From contig NZ_WUAG01000001.1 of assembly GCF_009828855.1 (NCBI RefSeq), positions 186,001 to 250,000 on the forward strand: 64,000 bases of DNA, in the 5' to 3' direction. The stretch comes from Psychromonas sp. L1A2. Lineage in GTDB: Bacteria > Pseudomonadota > Gammaproteobacteria > Enterobacterales > Psychromonadaceae. Shown one piece after another: positions 8,948-18,719 of the stretch. A program made the position numbers and the translations under genes. The notes beneath the pieces were generated by a model. The model did no database searches and was not told where the DNA came from. It worked only from the letters and a program-made list of their open reading frames with translations. The number at the start of each line of letters is the position of its first letter. The stretch's first letter is position 1.

Positions 8948-10747
8948 ATGGATTTTAATATATTAGTGGTAGGGGTTTATTTTCTATTCCTTATTGCCAT
9001 CGGATGGATGTTCAGAACATTCACCACAAATACAAGTGATTACTTTCGTGGGGGCGGTAACATGCTCTGGTGGATGGTAGGTTCTACTGCCTTCATGACC
9101 CAATTTAGTGCTTGGACATTTACTGGTGCTGCTGGTAAAGCATACAACGATGGTTTCACTGTTGCGATTATCTTTATTGCTAACGCATTCGGTTACTTGA
9201 TGAACTTCTTGTACTTCGCTCCTAAATTCCGTCAACTACGTGTTGTAACGGTAATTCAAGCGGTACGCCAACGTTTTGGTAGCAAAAACGAACAAGTATT
9301 TACTTGGACGGGTATGCCAAACAGTGTTATTAACGCGGGTATCTGGCTGAATGGTCTTGCTATCATTGCTTCTGGTATCTTCGGTGTAGATATTGAAACA
9401 ACTATTTGGGCAACAGGTATTGTTGTATTAGTTATGTCGGTAACTGGCGGGTCATGGGCGGTAATCGCATCTGACTTTATGCAGATGGTTATCATCATGT
9501 CTGTAACGATTACTTGTGCAATTGTGGCGCTGAACCAAGGTGGTGGTATTTCAAACATCATTGAAGGTTTTGAGCAAACAAGAGAAGTTACTTTCCTTGT
9601 TGGTACGGAAATCAATTACTTCAGTATCTTTGCTTTATGGTCTTTCTTTATCTTTGTTAAGCAATTCAGTATTACTAATAACATGCTTAACTCTTACCGT
9701 TACCTTGCGGCTAAAGATTCAAAAAATGCACGTAAAGCGGCATTACTAGCTTGTATCTTAATGACGATTGGTCCAATCATTTGGTTCTTACCAAGTTGGT
9801 TCTTAGCATCTACTGGTGTTGATTTAACAGCTATGTACCCTGAAGCTGGTAAAAAAGCAGCCGATTACGCTTACCTTTACTTCGTAGATGAATACATGCC
9901 TGTAGGTATGGTTGGTTTACTTATTTCTGCAATGTTTGCGGCGACTATGTCTTCAATGGACTCAGGTCTAAACCGTAACTCAGGTATCTTTGTTAAAAAC
10001 TTCTATCAAGTTGTTTTACGTCCAAAGGCAACTGAAAAAGAGTTAGTAACTTGTTCTAAAATTACGTCAACAGTATTTGGTATCATCATCATTTTAGTCG
10101 CGTTATTTATTAACTCACTAAAAGGTCTGAGCCTATTCGATACAATGATGTATGTAGGTGCGTTAATCAGCTTCCCTATGACTGTACCAGCGTTCTGTGG
10201 ATTCTTTATTCGTAAAACACCGGATTGGGCAGCTTGGGCAACATTGATTGTTGGTGCTGTTGTATCTTACTACGTAGGTTTAGTTATCTCTGCAGCTGAT
10301 ATCCAAAACTGGTTCAACTTAGATACAGCATTAACTGGCCGTGAGTGGAAAGACCTTAAAGTTGGTCTTGGTTTACTAGGTCACATCGTTATTACTGGTG
10401 GTTTCTTCTGTAGTACTATGTTGTTCTACAAAAAACTATCACCTGAACGTGAAAAAGATGTTGATACTTTCTTCAACAACTTAGCGACTCCTCTACACAA
10501 CGAGTCTAACGCTCAACAACGTCTTGATAACAAACAACGTAAAATGCTTGGTCTATTAATTAGCTTCGCTGGTGTTGGTATTATGACAATGTTCTTCCTA
10601 CCAAACCCATTCATGCAAAGTTTAATCTTTGTATTATGTGGCGGCATTGTACTAGCTATCGGTTTACTGTTAGTTAATGCGGTTGATAGCAATGTAAGTG
10701 ATGACGACGATGATGAAGATAAAGATAGATTACCTGAAACAAATTAA
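8948..10747 (+). CDS. Sodium:solute symporter (SSS family), probable oligoalginate/uronate importer
   Basis: A 599-residue inner-membrane protein with about 13-14 hydrophobic segments and SSS-family features: the early DYFRGGGNMLWWMVG segment near residue 32 and an AMFAATMSSMDSGLN segment near 330 that corresponds to the Na+-site helix. The C-terminus is strongly acidic (a run of D/E) and cytosolic. AAAGGG lies before the ATG. Related symporters are clustered with alginate lyases in Vibrio-type genomes and import alginate oligomers or monomers. The exact substrate is inferred from the KdgM-like porin and lyases. A terminator follows. Confidence 0.85.
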   Translation: MDFNILVVGVYFLFLIAIGWMFRTFTTNTSDYFRGGGNMLWWMVGSTAFMTQFSAWTFTGAAGKAYNDGFTVAIIFIANAFGYLMNFLYFAPKFRQLRVVTVIQAVRQRFGSKNEQVFTWTGMPNSVINAGIWLNGLAIIASGIFGVDIETTIWATGIVVLVMSVTGGSWAVIASDFMQMVIIMSVTITCAIVALNQGGGISNIIEGFEQTREVTFLVGTEINYFSIFALWSFFIFVKQFSITNNMLNSYRYLAAKDSKNARKAALLACILMTIGPIIWFLPSWFLASTGVDLTAMYPEAGKKAADYAYLYFVDEYMPVGMVGLLISAMFAATMSSMDSGLNRNSGIFVKNFYQVVLRPKATEKELVTCSKITSTVFGIIIILVALFINSLKGLSLFDTMMYVGALISFPMTVPAFCGFFIRKTPDWAAWATLIVGAVVSYYVGLVISAADIQNWFNLDTALTGREWKDLKVGLGLLGHIVITGGFFCSTMLFYKKLSPEREKDVDTFFNNLATPLHNESNAQQRLDNKQRKMLGLLISFAGVGIMTMFFLPNPFMQSLIFVLCGGIVLAIGLLLVNAVDSNVSDDDDDEDKDRLPETN

Positions 10748-10778
10748 TCTCTCTTTACTCTGATTAACATCAGTTAAT

Positions 10779-10810
10779 AAAAACGGTTAGTTTATCTAAC
10801 CGTTTTTTTT
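10779..10810 (+). terminator. Intrinsic terminator of the symporter gene
   Basis: AAAACGGTTAG, a TTTAT loop, its complement and a run of eight or more T, 32 bases after the stop. Confidence 0.92.
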
Positions 10811-11387
10811 TGCTTTTTATTTATCATCAAGCCTATAACTATCCCTATAAATAGGCGTCCTCTATCTTGATGTATCGACCACAGGCTTTATTTGATGGTC
10901 ATTAATGAATGAGGCATTAGTAAATTTAAGGTGAGCAATAGAAAGGTAAGTGCTGCTAATACAATCGTTGGAAGCTTTTCTGTATTATAGTTAACCAGAT
11001 ACATTACACCTTGTTTATAACTACATAACGGTTCTCTGTCATTGGTTTATACCTTATTGGTACTAGATAGGATTATTGTGTGACCGGCTATCTAGGCCCT
11101 TTCATTGAGGCTATGTTATTTTATCCTCACTCGCTTAAACTACCGCCATTATTAGTTTTCTAATAAAACGCTTCCCTTTGAAAGAATATAAACTTGCAGT
11201 ACCACTCATCCCAATAACTCTAACTATAGTTGTAAGCTTTATTTACCTTATGATTTATCATTAAACCTATAAGTTTGAGTAGAATACATTACTCCATAAT
11301 TAGCCTTATGTATTATCTATGGTTTTTCAAGTCGAATAGAATTTGAGGGAGTATTTGAAATATTTTAAGCAGTTAACATCAATTATG
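10811..11387. other. Non-coding AT-rich spacer
   Basis: No credible coding region, RNA gene or promoter was recognised between the symporter terminator and the first dispersed repeat. Confidence 0.5.
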
Positions 11388-11573
11388 GTTAATGAAAGCG
11401 GAATTGTATTTAAAATAATAAGGTACTATTTTTTACTAGTGAGTGTCATTCGTTTTACGTAGTTCAGGCGAATTGTTTAAGTAATAACGGGTTATTGAGA
11501 AATAATTTAACGCAGAAATCCACGGAAATAGCGATGTTGTATCGCTTTGCTTATCCAGGACTGAGGTTATTTA
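11388..11573. repeat. Family D dispersed repeat, copy 1
   Basis: About 186 bp, from GTTAATGAAAGCGGAATT to CTGAGGTTATTTA, matching in inverted orientation the sequence at 62416-62616. The most conserved core is AACGGGTTATTGAGAAATAA plus the segment after it. It is non-coding and abuts a family C element. Confidence 0.8.
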
Positions 11574-11591
11574 TTGTATTTTTTCATCATA

Positions 11592-11855
11592 TATACCCGT
11601 CTCCATTCAAAGTGCAAAAATCAGCAAATTGTGACGTAAACAGATTCTAGGCATAAAGGTAAAGATCTACTGGGTTAAATCGACACTTTATAACAACGAA
11701 GTTAGTGCCTTATGGCTTATCCTGTGGATTGCCAACTCAGCAAGCTACTACAGTGTGTAACATTCGATAAGGACTCGTCATTGTCGTCATGTTACGTCTT
11801 GTATTGGTGTCCGAGTTAACGATTGAATAATACATCTGGATTGGTAACGGGTATA
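11592..11855. repeat. Family C dispersed repeat, copy 1
   Basis: About 264 bp bounded by TATACCCGT … GGTAACGGGTATA inverted ends. The inner sequence matches the copy at 39246-39515, with shared segments such as GGTAAAGATCTA and the following TTATAACAACGAA. A short version is at 36409-36525. It is non-coding. Confidence 0.8.
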
Positions 11856-11972
11856 GGCTGTTTGAATACAGAAAAGGGTAGTAACAATAAGGAGGTTTTA
11901 GTGTGATGAAGTCTCAACGGTTAGGTCAGTGGTTATGACTTAGAGTGTTTTTTTATGGGGAACTTACTGTAT

Positions 11973-12008
11973 AAAAAAGCCAATTATTAATTGCTTAATA
12001 ATTGGCTA
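11973..12008 (-). terminator. Intrinsic terminator of the PL7 lyase gene
   Basis: Minus-strand stem AGCCAATTATTAA with its complement around a GCAA loop, then six T. It lies about 50 bases beyond the lyase stop codon. Confidence 0.9.
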
Positions 12009-12058
12009 AATAAGTAAATTTAACAAGATGTTTAAAAAGTTAATGCTTAGATCTTTTG

Positions 12059-13903
12059 TTAATGTGTTTTACTTAAAGCATAGAAGGTTACCTGTACATA
12101 ATCAGAAGTATCGCCTGAGTTATTTTGGTTATAAGCTCCTGCTTTGAAGTACATGTAATCTTCGAGTGTTTCTCCATCTTTTACATAGTATCCATCATAA
12201 CCACTGTTTTCCATATTGACAGTTTGAGTAATGGTATCTTTGCCATCTCGCATAATGCTAACGTTCAGAGTATTGCCAACAACATCAATTTCAAAACTGA
12301 ATTTTTCGTCCAGTTCAATACCATCTTCAGGCTCACTTGCACTATTACTTCTTGAACCAATCATGTTGTACCATTGTTCACTGTTACCATTACTTGGTTC
12401 ATGAGCAATGTAAATGGACCCTTTAGTGTGACCATCTAATAAACGGTAATATACACGAACTGGCTCATCGCTTGCTGCATGAATTTGACCAATAATGACA
12501 CGACCCTGATGAGAACTATTACCTGTACTTGTTACATGATTAACGGCTAATGTTGCGACCATATTACCATCTACACCACCTGCATCATCTTGTTGATCTT
12601 CCGGGGCATTACTGAATACCCAGTTGTTTTCATTAACGCCTTGAGTATTAATGCGAGTATTTTCACCTCGCAACATCTCACGGAATTCTGTTCGAGAGTA
12701 TGAAGTGCCTGAAGATGTGCGGGCTCCTCCTATATAATCTCTAAAAACCATACCGCCATCGGTTGTATCAGTCCAAAAATAGTTTTCTAACTCATAACCA
12801 TCATTTAATTCTTCTACTGTGATTGTCGTTGCTTTTGCATAACCGTCACCTTCACCATTATCAATCGGCACACTTAGGTTCCATGTCGAAAGGTCGAAGT
12901 TATCTGACGGTGGAAGGTCTGGGTCTAGTGCATTCATGTCTAGTGATGTTGTTTCATCATTATAATCGCTTTCACTATAAGTGATTGTCTTAAACTGTAC
13001 GACACTATTACCATTTGTATATTGGTTATAAACACCGGCTTTAAAATAGCTGTATAAATTTGCCCAGTAATCGATGCTAATATTAACTTTATTGCCATCA
13101 TTTACATTAATAATTAATGTTTCATTACCTACTATAATTTCAAAATTAGTGGGGCTATTTGCATCGTAATCACTCAAGTAATAGAAGTCATACGAGTCTG
13201 GGCAATTATTATTGTAGTTAGGGTTACTTTCATTCTTACACTCGTAAGCATTTGTTTTAATGATGGCCCAATAAGCATTGCTATATGAATTATCAGTAGC
13301 ATCGTCTGTTCGGCTTTCTCCATCCCAGACAACGCGTAATAAAGGATGTGATAAAACCGTATCATCAGTGACACCATTCTCACCTTTATTGTGTACTTGT
13401 AATAAAGTGATCTCTTCACCATCGGTACTATTGGCAACTGATGTAGATGGTGAAATAGGCAATATATCAGCAGTTAACGTATATTTTGTATCTGCCGAGT
13501 TAGTTAAAAAGTTTTCTGTGAAGCGAAGTTCAGTACGATTACTATCACCTTCCATTTCAAAAGTTAACCAACCAGAATCTGCATCAATATAAAAATATTC
13601 ACTGTCGTAATTTGCATATTCTCCTGCATCAACAACATCAGATTTTGAGCAAGTATTATTAATGTCATCATCAGTACAATCAGATAGGTCTGTTTGTTGT
13701 AAATTTGCATTATCAAGTGCATCTACATACTGAGAGTAATCATAAGGTACGCCAGTATATTCAACGTTAGATTCTGAATCAGTAGAACCAGTGTTAGTTG
13801 AGTTTGTATCTGTTGCACTTGAGTCAGAAGAGCTACCACCTCCTCCGCCACAAGCGCTGAGTAATAATGTTAATAAAAGAGTGCTTGTTAATTTATATTT
13901 CAC
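12059..13903 (-). CDS. Two-domain PL7 alginate lyase lipoprotein
   Basis: A 614-residue enzyme that cleaves alginate by beta-elimination. The signal peptide ends in a lipobox (LLLSAC) followed by a glycine/serine/threonine linker, so it is probably anchored to the outer membrane. Two PL7 jelly-roll domains follow in tandem. Domain 1 (about 50-315) has NRTELRF, LLQVHNK and YFKAGVYNQ. Domain 2 (about 330-614) has SRTEFREM, IIGQIHAA and YFKAGAYNQ. These supply the catalytic arginine, Gln-x-His and tyrosine in both copies. In PL7, QVH tends to go with M-block and QIH with G-block preference, so the domains may divide the substrate. An operator-like site lies upstream. Confidence 0.9.
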   Translation of the reverse strand: MKYKLTSTLLLTLLLSACGGGGGSSSDSSATDTNSTNTGSTDSESNVEYTGVPYDYSQYVDALDNANLQQTDLSDCTDDDINNTCSKSDVVDAGEYANYDSEYFYIDADSGWLTFEMEGDSNRTELRFTENFLTNSADTKYTLTADILPISPSTSVANSTDGEEITLLQVHNKGENGVTDDTVLSHPLLRVVWDGESRTDDATDNSYSNAYWAIIKTNAYECKNESNPNYNNNCPDSYDFYYLSDYDANSPTNFEIIVGNETLIINVNDGNKVNISIDYWANLYSYFKAGVYNQYTNGNSVVQFKTITYSESDYNDETTSLDMNALDPDLPPSDNFDLSTWNLSVPIDNGEGDGYAKATTITVEELNDGYELENYFWTDTTDGGMVFRDYIGGARTSSGTSYSRTEFREMLRGENTRINTQGVNENNWVFSNAPEDQQDDAGGVDGNMVATLAVNHVTSTGNSSHQGRVIIGQIHAASDEPVRVYYRLLDGHTKGSIYIAHEPSNGNSEQWYNMIGSRSNSASEPEDGIELDEKFSFEIDVVGNTLNVSIMRDGKDTITQTVNMENSGYDGYYVKDGETLEDYMYFKAGAYNQNNSGDTSDYVQVTFYALSKTH

Positions 13904-13995
13904 AGTAAAAATTCCATTTAATAAGGGGGTAATGAGCGCTGTTTCAGGCTAGCGTTATCTCTCTATTTTGAGTGGTTAACCGTATTCAGATTCAA

Positions 13996-14006
13996 TTATA
14001 ATACAA
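13996..14006. promoter_or_regulatory. GntR operator-like site upstream of the PL7 lyase
   Basis: TTATAATACAA matches TTGTAATACAA at 10 of 11 positions, 93 bp upstream of the lyase start. Confidence 0.4.
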
Positions 14007-14173
14007 ATAAAAATAGGGCAAATTATAATGTATTAAAAGTGATAAGTTGATAGTTAATATTGATGTAAATATGATTAATTATAGAGGTATATTTTTGTTA
14101 ATGTGGTTGGTATTTTGTCTTAAATTAAATTTTTCTCTGCGTAAAATTTAGATCACTGGCTTAACATTTAGAT

Positions 14174-14207
14174 AAAAAAATACCGTTCATTTGCATGAAC
14201 GGTATTT
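14174..14207 (-). terminator. Intrinsic terminator of the three-repeat lipoprotein gene
   Basis: ATACCGTTCAT and its complement around a four-base loop, followed on the minus strand by seven T. About 34 bases past the stop. Confidence 0.9.
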
Positions 14208-14240
14208 GATAAAAATTAGAGTTTAATTACTTTCTAAATT

Positions 14241-16331
14241 TTATTGCGCAATTGTTGGTTGAGCAGCAACAGTCGCTTCTGAACTGTTTGCATGATAAAC
14301 CGCACCGTCTATTTCATCAAGAACAGCGCCAATTTCGTAACTCTCAAAGTCATCTGAAAATACTTCAGTTGTTCCTGCATCAGAGTAAATTGTTAAGTCA
14401 TCTGCGTATAAAGTAAATTCAGTTGTCGCACTTCCACCTGCGTATCGAACTTGGATATTTTTTGCACCTGTATCTACATTGTCGCCAGCGCTGTAAGGCG
14501 TGTTATAAGAGTGAACTTCTACACCATCAATTGTGACGGTAACATCAGCTGTTTCACTACCATCGGTAGACCAATTAATTTGTAGGTCTACCCACTCACC
14601 TGGTGTAAATGTTGAGATTTCACCTACATTTCTAAGTGAAATAGTACCTGAGTCCAATTGTAAGTCAGCAATGTGCTCTCCTCTTGAAGTTGAAGTCCCA
14701 CCATTAGAGAATACTGTTAAAGCTGCCGTTTCTGTTTCACTTTCGTTGTATAAGAAAGACATATTAACTTGACCAACGGCAAGGGCATCAGACAGTTGAT
14801 ATCTTAGCTCACCAGTATCTGAGTCAAGAGTATCAGCAATAGCTGCAACTTGAGTTGAGTCTGTGCCTGTTTCTTCTTCTACTTCAGTTTCAGTTGCTTC
14901 AGTACCGCCAACAGTTGCTTCTGAACTATTTGAATGGTAAACCGTGCCATCTATTTCATCAAGAACAGCGCCAATTTCATAGCTTTCAAAGTCATCAGAG
15001 AATACTTCAGTTGTGCCTTCATCTGAGTAAATTGCCAAATCATCAACATTTAATACAAATTCAGTTGTTGCACTTCCGCCAGCGTATCTAATTTGAATAT
15101 CTTGTGCGCCAGTATCTTCATTACCATCAGCACTGTATGCATTAGTGTATGTACCGATTACTGTACCATCAACCGTTATTGTTACTTCAGCAGATTCTGT
15201 GCCATTTGTAGACCAATTAATTTGCAAATCTACCCATTCACCTGGTGTAAATGTTGAAATGTCACCCTGATTTCTTAGTGAAATAGTGCCAGAGTCTAAT
15301 TGTAAATCAGCAATATGTTCTGAGCTTGAAGTAGAGGTACCACCAGTAGAAAATACAGTAAATGCAGCTGTTTCTGTTTCACCTGCAGGGTATAAAAAAG
15401 ATACATTAGCTTGGCCAACAGCAAGTGCATCAGACAGTTGATATCTTAACTCACCAGTATCTGAATCAAGTGTATCGGCGATTATCGCAAATTGAGATGC
15501 ATTATCTCCAGTATCTGTTTCAGTATCTGTTTCTTCTGAACTTTCAACTCCACCAATAACAGCCTCTACACCACTGTAGAATACTGCTGCACCGCCCGCT
15601 AAATCATCATTAATAGTAAAACTTTCAAAATCATCTTCAAATATCAGTGTTGACATCTCTGTATCAGAATAAATTTTAATATTATCTATCGTTGACGCTT
15701 CAGCAGCAATCTTAGAATTTGAACCTAATTTAACACCAAAAGAAGCAACTGCTACAGCTGCTGTGTTATTGAATTCACCAGTAAATATTTCTACTCCATC
15801 CATCATTGCAGTGTAGGTTGTATTTGCAGCATCCCAAGTTACAGTGAAGTTTGTTTCTGTACCTGGTGTATGAGTGACGCCGCTCAGTGTAGTACCTGAA
15901 CCTGCAACCCTTGTTTGTACTCTACCGTCTGATTTTAAAATAATATCTGCAACCATAGCACTTGTGTTACCAGACTCATCATAAAGACCGATAGAGAAAT
16001 CTTGATCTTGTCCTGCAGGGTAAAGTACATCAACGCTTAATGCTCCAGCCACTAAGTCTTCTTGCCCGTCATCAGCTAGGGTGTATCTTAAGTTGCCAGC
16101 TGTAGAATCGGAGGTGTCTGTAATAGATGCAAAAAGGTTTGCCGTTGTTTCGCCACCTGTTTCACCGCCAGTGTTATCACCATTATCAGTTTCGCCGCCA
16201 GTGCCACCTGAATCTACGTTTGGTTCCTGGAATTCTAAATCACTACCACAACCAAATACTAAACTCGTGCTTAGTACTGCAGCTGCTATTTTAGTTAATT
16301 TCATTTTTTGTCCCTTCTTAATTTTACTCAT
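14241..16331 (-). CDS. Surface lipoprotein with three LamG/jelly-roll-like repeats
   Basis: A 696-residue lipoprotein (lipobox VFGC; then a Gly/Thr/Glu-rich linker) with three repeats of about 200 residues: roughly 62-255, 275-475 and 490-690. Each begins like ADTLDSDTGELRYQLSDAL and ends with an FEDDFESY-like strand and VYHSNSSEATVGG. The predicted all-beta fold resembles carbohydrate-binding jelly rolls. No lyase catalytic motif was found, so a polysaccharide-binding role beside the PL7 lyase is inferred. Repeats 2 and 3 are nearly identical in DNA, 642 bp apart, a recent duplication. Two starts have Shine-Dalgarno sequences: 16331 (AAGGAG) and 16304 (AAGGGA, MKLTK…). Confidence 0.7.
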   Translation of the reverse strand: MSKIKKGQKMKLTKIAAAVLSTSLVFGCGSDLEFQEPNVDSGGTGGETDNGDNTGGETGGETTANLFASITDTSDSTAGNLRYTLADDGQEDLVAGALSVDVLYPAGQDQDFSIGLYDESGNTSAMVADIILKSDGRVQTRVAGSGTTLSGVTHTPGTETNFTVTWDAANTTYTAMMDGVEIFTGEFNNTAAVAVASFGVKLGSNSKIAAEASTIDNIKIYSDTEMSTLIFEDDFESFTINDDLAGGAAVFYSGVEAVIGGVESSEETDTETDTGDNASQFAIIADTLDSDTGELRYQLSDALAVGQANVSFLYPAGETETAAFTVFSTGGTSTSSSEHIADLQLDSGTISLRNQGDISTFTPGEWVDLQINWSTNGTESAEVTITVDGTVIGTYTNAYSADGNEDTGAQDIQIRYAGGSATTEFVLNVDDLAIYSDEGTTEVFSDDFESYEIGAVLDEIDGTVYHSNSSEATVGGTEATETEVEEETGTDSTQVAAIADTLDSDTGELRYQLSDALAVGQVNMSFLYNESETETAALTVFSNGGTSTSRGEHIADLQLDSGTISLRNVGEISTFTPGEWVDLQINWSTDGSETADVTVTIDGVEVHSYNTPYSAGDNVDTGAKNIQVRYAGGSATTEFTLYADDLTIYSDAGTTEVFSDDFESYEIGAVLDEIDGAVYHANSSEATVAAQPTIAQ

Positions 16332-17090
16332 GTATCGCTCCTTAAATGAATTATTTCTTTATTTATTAATTTTATTGTTAAGGAATAGCTAAAAAGGGTC
16401 AAACTCGAGGATACGATAAAATGATCTTGCTCTCATTAGTCTTTTTATATGTATCATAAAGTAGATCTAGACATCACTTTTTAGAGTCTTTTGAAATTTA
16501 TTTGTATGTTTATTTGGAAGTTTTTGACATATAAAATCGATTTTATATTATTAGGTTATATTTTTTATTCTTTTTTGAAAATTAACTTTTATTTAACTTT
16601 TTTATTTAAATTGTTTTAAATCAGTGTCTTAGTTTATTTTTATATAGGTTTCATTTTGTTGTTAAATTTAAATTAAAGTATTTTAATGAAGTGTTACTAT
16701 TTATAGTTTTGTATGAGTAATAGGCTTCTCAGCTATCTATTTAAATTGATAAAGTTTTAATACAGATCAGTAACTTATAATATATTCTTTTGGCAACCTT
16801 TATACTTAACAATAAGTTTCAGTTTATTAATTTAATAGAGTTAAGAAGAAACTGCTAATCGAATGATTGAGTAAAGTTAAGTTGAATTTTATTATTAAGG
16901 TGGTGAAATCAATGGTGCCTTATCCAGCTAATGAATAATTAAAGGCAAGATAATAAATAAGAAAATAAATTTTTATTCGCTATAAATTTCATCCATTATT
17001 GAGCTAGAAGTTTATTCAAAGTGTTAGCTCGTTTGTTTTTGAAGGTAGGGAAGAGATAAGGCTAATGAAAGTTATTCTGTAAAGGCAGTT
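16332..17090. other. Long AT-rich non-coding region
   Basis: About 760 bases, with many poly-A/T tracts and no convincing coding region. It contains the promoter side of the three-repeat lipoprotein gene. Only weak, unpersuasive matches to the GntR-like palindrome were noticed. Confidence 0.5.
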
Positions 17091-17138
17091 AAAAAGTAAC
17101 GCATAAGAGCAAGGTAAGCTTCGTTTGCGTTACTTTTA
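17091..17138 (-). terminator. Probable terminator of gorA
   Basis: A 10-bp inverted repeat (AAAGTAACGC / GCGTTACTTT) around a 24-base loop, followed on the minus strand by T residues, about 50 bases after the gorA stop. Confidence 0.55.
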
Positions 17139-17189
17139 AATATTTAAATTAAAGTCGATATTTACAATAAGATTTTACTTATCGCTGCT

Positions 17190-18554
17190 TTAGCGCATAG
17201 TAACGAACTCTTCAGAACCCGTCGGATGTATTGCTACAACACTATCAAAGTCTGCTTTAGTTGCCCCCATCTTCATTGCAATACTAAAGCCTTGGATCAT
17301 TTCATCAACAGCAAAGCCAATACCGTGTAAACCAACAACAACCTCATTCTCACCAGCACAAACTAGTTTCATTTTACAAGGCTGGCGGTGTTTAGTGATA
17401 GCGGAGTACATTGCAGTAAAACCTGATTGATATACTTTTACGCTCTTCTCACCGTACTGCTCAATGGCTTCTTGTTCTGTTAAGCCGATAGTGCCGATAG
17501 GTGGGTGGCTAAATACAACCGTTGGAATTAAATCATAATCCATTTTTGCATCTGGCTTGTTATTGAATAAACGTTCAGAAAGTTGACGTCCTGCTTTAAC
17601 GGCAACAGGTGTCAATTCAACACCGCCTTCCATAATGTCACCAACACAATAAATACCCGGGATGTTTGTTTCTTGGTATTCATCTACTTTGATATAACCT
17701 GCTGAATTCGTTTCAACACCTGTCGCAGCTAGATTAATAGAGTCTGTTGCTGGATGACGACCAATTGCCCAAATTAAGGTATCAACATTTTGGCTTTGTC
17801 CATTTTCAAGATGCAGGGTAATACTGCCATCTGCTTCTTTAGTTACCTTTTTAGGTGTTGAATGAGTATGAAGAGTAGGGCCTTCTGCAGCCATTACTTC
17901 AACTAAAGTCTCTACTATTAGCGGATCAAAACTACGTAGTGGCGATTCTTTACGTACAAATAGATGCGTTTCTGTTCCCAATGCACTTAATACGCCTGCA
18001 ATTTCCACTGCGATATAACCCGCACCAACAATAGCGACACGCTTAGGTTGCTCAACAATATCGAAGAAACCATTAGAATCAATGCCTAGCTCAGCACCTG
18101 GTACGTTAGGAATAGTAGGGCGGCCACCTGTTGCGATAGTAATATGCTGAGCTGTGATCTGCTTACCATTCACTTCTATTGTATTTTTATCAACAAAAGT
18201 GGCAAAACCTTTAATCACTTCAACGTTATTACTACCTAGAACACGATCGTAAGATTCATGGATACGTCCGATATAAGCTTGGCGATTTTCAACCATTTTT
18301 GCCCAGTTAAATCCTTTAACATCTAAATCAAAACCATAATCTTCAGCATAAAGGTTAATTGCTTCAGCAACTTGTGCACCATGCCACATTACTTTTTTAG
18401 GAACACAACCAACATTTACACAGGTGCCACCTAGATCTTTAGCTTCAATTATCGCTGCTTTTGCACCGTACATTGATGCTCGATTGGCTGAAGCAATGCC
18501 GCCACTTCCGCCACCGATACAAATGTAATCAAAATCGAATTGTTTGTTGCTCAT
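17190..18554 (-). CDS. gorA: Glutathione-disulfide reductase
   Basis: A 454-residue FAD flavoenzyme that reduces glutathione disulfide with NADPH. It has the N-terminal FAD fold [14 protein letters not shown], the redox pair in [13 protein letters not shown] (Cys45 and Cys50), the NADPH fold [14 protein letters not shown] near 175, VGDI near 305, and the C-terminal [10 protein letters not shown], whose His-Glu pair completes the active site. The start at MSNKQF is chosen because GAGGTG lies six bases before it; an in-frame ATG four codons earlier overlaps that ribosome-binding site. A tandem repeat array lies upstream. Confidence 0.95.
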   Translation of the reverse strand: MSNKQFDFDYICIGGGSGGIASANRASMYGAKAAIIEAKDLGGTCVNVGCVPKKVMWHGAQVAEAINLYAEDYGFDLDVKGFNWAKMVENRQAYIGRIHESYDRVLGSNNVEVIKGFATFVDKNTIEVNGKQITAQHITIATGGRPTIPNVPGAELGIDSNGFFDIVEQPKRVAIVGAGYIAVEIAGVLSALGTETHLFVRKESPLRSFDPLIVETLVEVMAAEGPTLHTHSTPKKVTKEADGSITLHLENGQSQNVDTLIWAIGRHPATDSINLAATGVETNSAGYIKVDEYQETNIPGIYCVGDIMEGGVELTPVAVKAGRQLSERLFNNKPDAKMDYDLIPTVVFSHPPIGTIGLTEQEAIEQYGEKSVKVYQSGFTAMYSAITKHRQPCKMKLVCAGENEVVVGLHGIGFAVDEMIQGFSIAMKMGATKADFDSVVAIHPTGSEEFVTMR

Positions 18555-18719
18555 GGTGCACCTCATTTTTTCTAGTGTTGTATGTTAGGTAGTAAGACTG
18601 GTTTAATTATTTTTATGAAGAGTAAGTTACAGCATTGCAGTAAAAAACTATAGAGTTTGTAATTAATTTTGTGTTTTATGGAGACAAATTTATTGTATGT
18701 TAAATGTGTATTTTCAGTA

